Assembly (NCBI RefSeq): GCF_013127955.1
Contig: NZ_CP053435.1
Location: 620,001 to 684,000 of the forward strand
Direction: 5' to 3'
Length of the DNA: 64,000 nt
Origin: Spirosoma taeanense
GTDB lineage: Bacteria > Bacteroidota > Bacteroidia > Cytophagales > Spirosomataceae
Below the pieces are notes generated by a model. The model was given only the letters and a program-made list of their open reading frames with translations, made no database searches and was not told the origin of the DNA. How positions within the stretch are numbered: the stretch's first letter is position 1; the number at the start of each line of letters is the position of its first letter. The translations under genes and the position numbers were made by a program. This document shows positions 63,894 to 64,000 of this stretch, piece after piece.

Positions 63894-64000
63894 TTTCGGC
63901 AACAAAAAAGAGCGGCAATCCAGCCGGGGAGATAGCTGACCCGGTCAGATATTTGCCTACATTTGTCTCCCTTTTTTGACCGGCACCAACGTAATTTGTA

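Noticed and set aside
1..64000. CRISPR array, tRNA, rRNA, insertion sequence or prophage
   Set aside because: I saw no spaced direct repeats, cloverleaf-like segments, transposase or integrase coding, or phage structural genes in any intergenic region.

Overview
This window looks like chromosomal DNA from a Bacteroidota bacterium, most likely order Cytophagales and resembling Spirosoma or a close relative. The lineage call is an inference from gene content: a SusC/SusD pair, a giant SprA-type outer-membrane protein, a GldF-like permease, two DUF4199 proteins, the alternative bacteroidete GlmU, a short methylmalonyl-CoA mutase beta subunit, and several TAnnTTTG-type -7 boxes. I saw no tRNA, rRNA, CRISPR array, insertion sequence or prophage.

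Layout. 1-0.9 kb: a decayed AlbA/RecG-like regulator gene with at least six lesions. 0.9-8.6 kb (minus): a TIGR01777 epimerase, threonine synthase, a LysR regulator, a conserved hypothetical, the RimK ligase / RimB-like aspartic protease pair, DNA polymerase III delta' and an alternative GlmU. 8.8-10.8 kb (plus): a small DxDDTA-containing protein and an exported beta-propeller protein, followed by a ChaN-like protein (minus). 11.8-15.2 kb (plus): a redox-flavoured two-component cassette made of a cNMP-domain histidine kinase, a receiver/glutaredoxin-like/thioredoxin-reductase-like fusion without redox cysteines, and a UBP zinc-finger ORF broken by one amber codon. 15.3-17.4 kb: egtB-egtD, translationally overlapped. 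17.6-19.0 kb: an ECF sigma factor with two small paralogous membrane proteins. 19.0-27.6 kb (minus): a vanadium-haloperoxidase-like lipoprotein, SusD, SusC, a DUF3108 protein and a PF10023 aminopeptidase.

27.8-38 kb: a metzincin-type protease, a porin, malate dehydrogenase, a YkvA protein, TatA, GatA, a MltD/LysM transglycosylase and a frameshifted ruvA. 38-53.6 kb (plus): the SprA type IX secretion protein, an aldo/keto reductase, GcvH, a dihydroorotase homologue missing its metal-binding histidines, two DUF4199 proteins, GldF, VanZ, NAD-type 6-phosphogluconate dehydrogenase and a fatty acid desaturase. 53.6-64 kb: a DNA/RNA endonuclease lipoprotein, a TMTC-like membrane protein with TPRs, an alpha/beta-hydrolase lipoprotein, and the two methylmalonyl-CoA mutase subunits separated by a TPR lipoprotein gene.

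How the genes fit together. Much of the window serves the cell envelope: type IX secretion (SprA), Tat export (TatA), nutrient uptake (SusCD, porin), peptidoglycan turnover (MltD) and lipid desaturation. There is a redox/thiol theme at 12-17.5 kb, with the thioredoxin-reductase-like response regulator beside ergothioneine synthesis genes. Central metabolism is represented by malate dehydrogenase, 6-phosphogluconate dehydrogenase, GcvH, threonine synthase and methylmalonyl-CoA mutase. Three reading frames are disrupted. The regulator at the left edge is truly decayed. The ruvA frameshift (in a G6 run) and the single amber in the UBP gene could be recent mutations or sequence errors.
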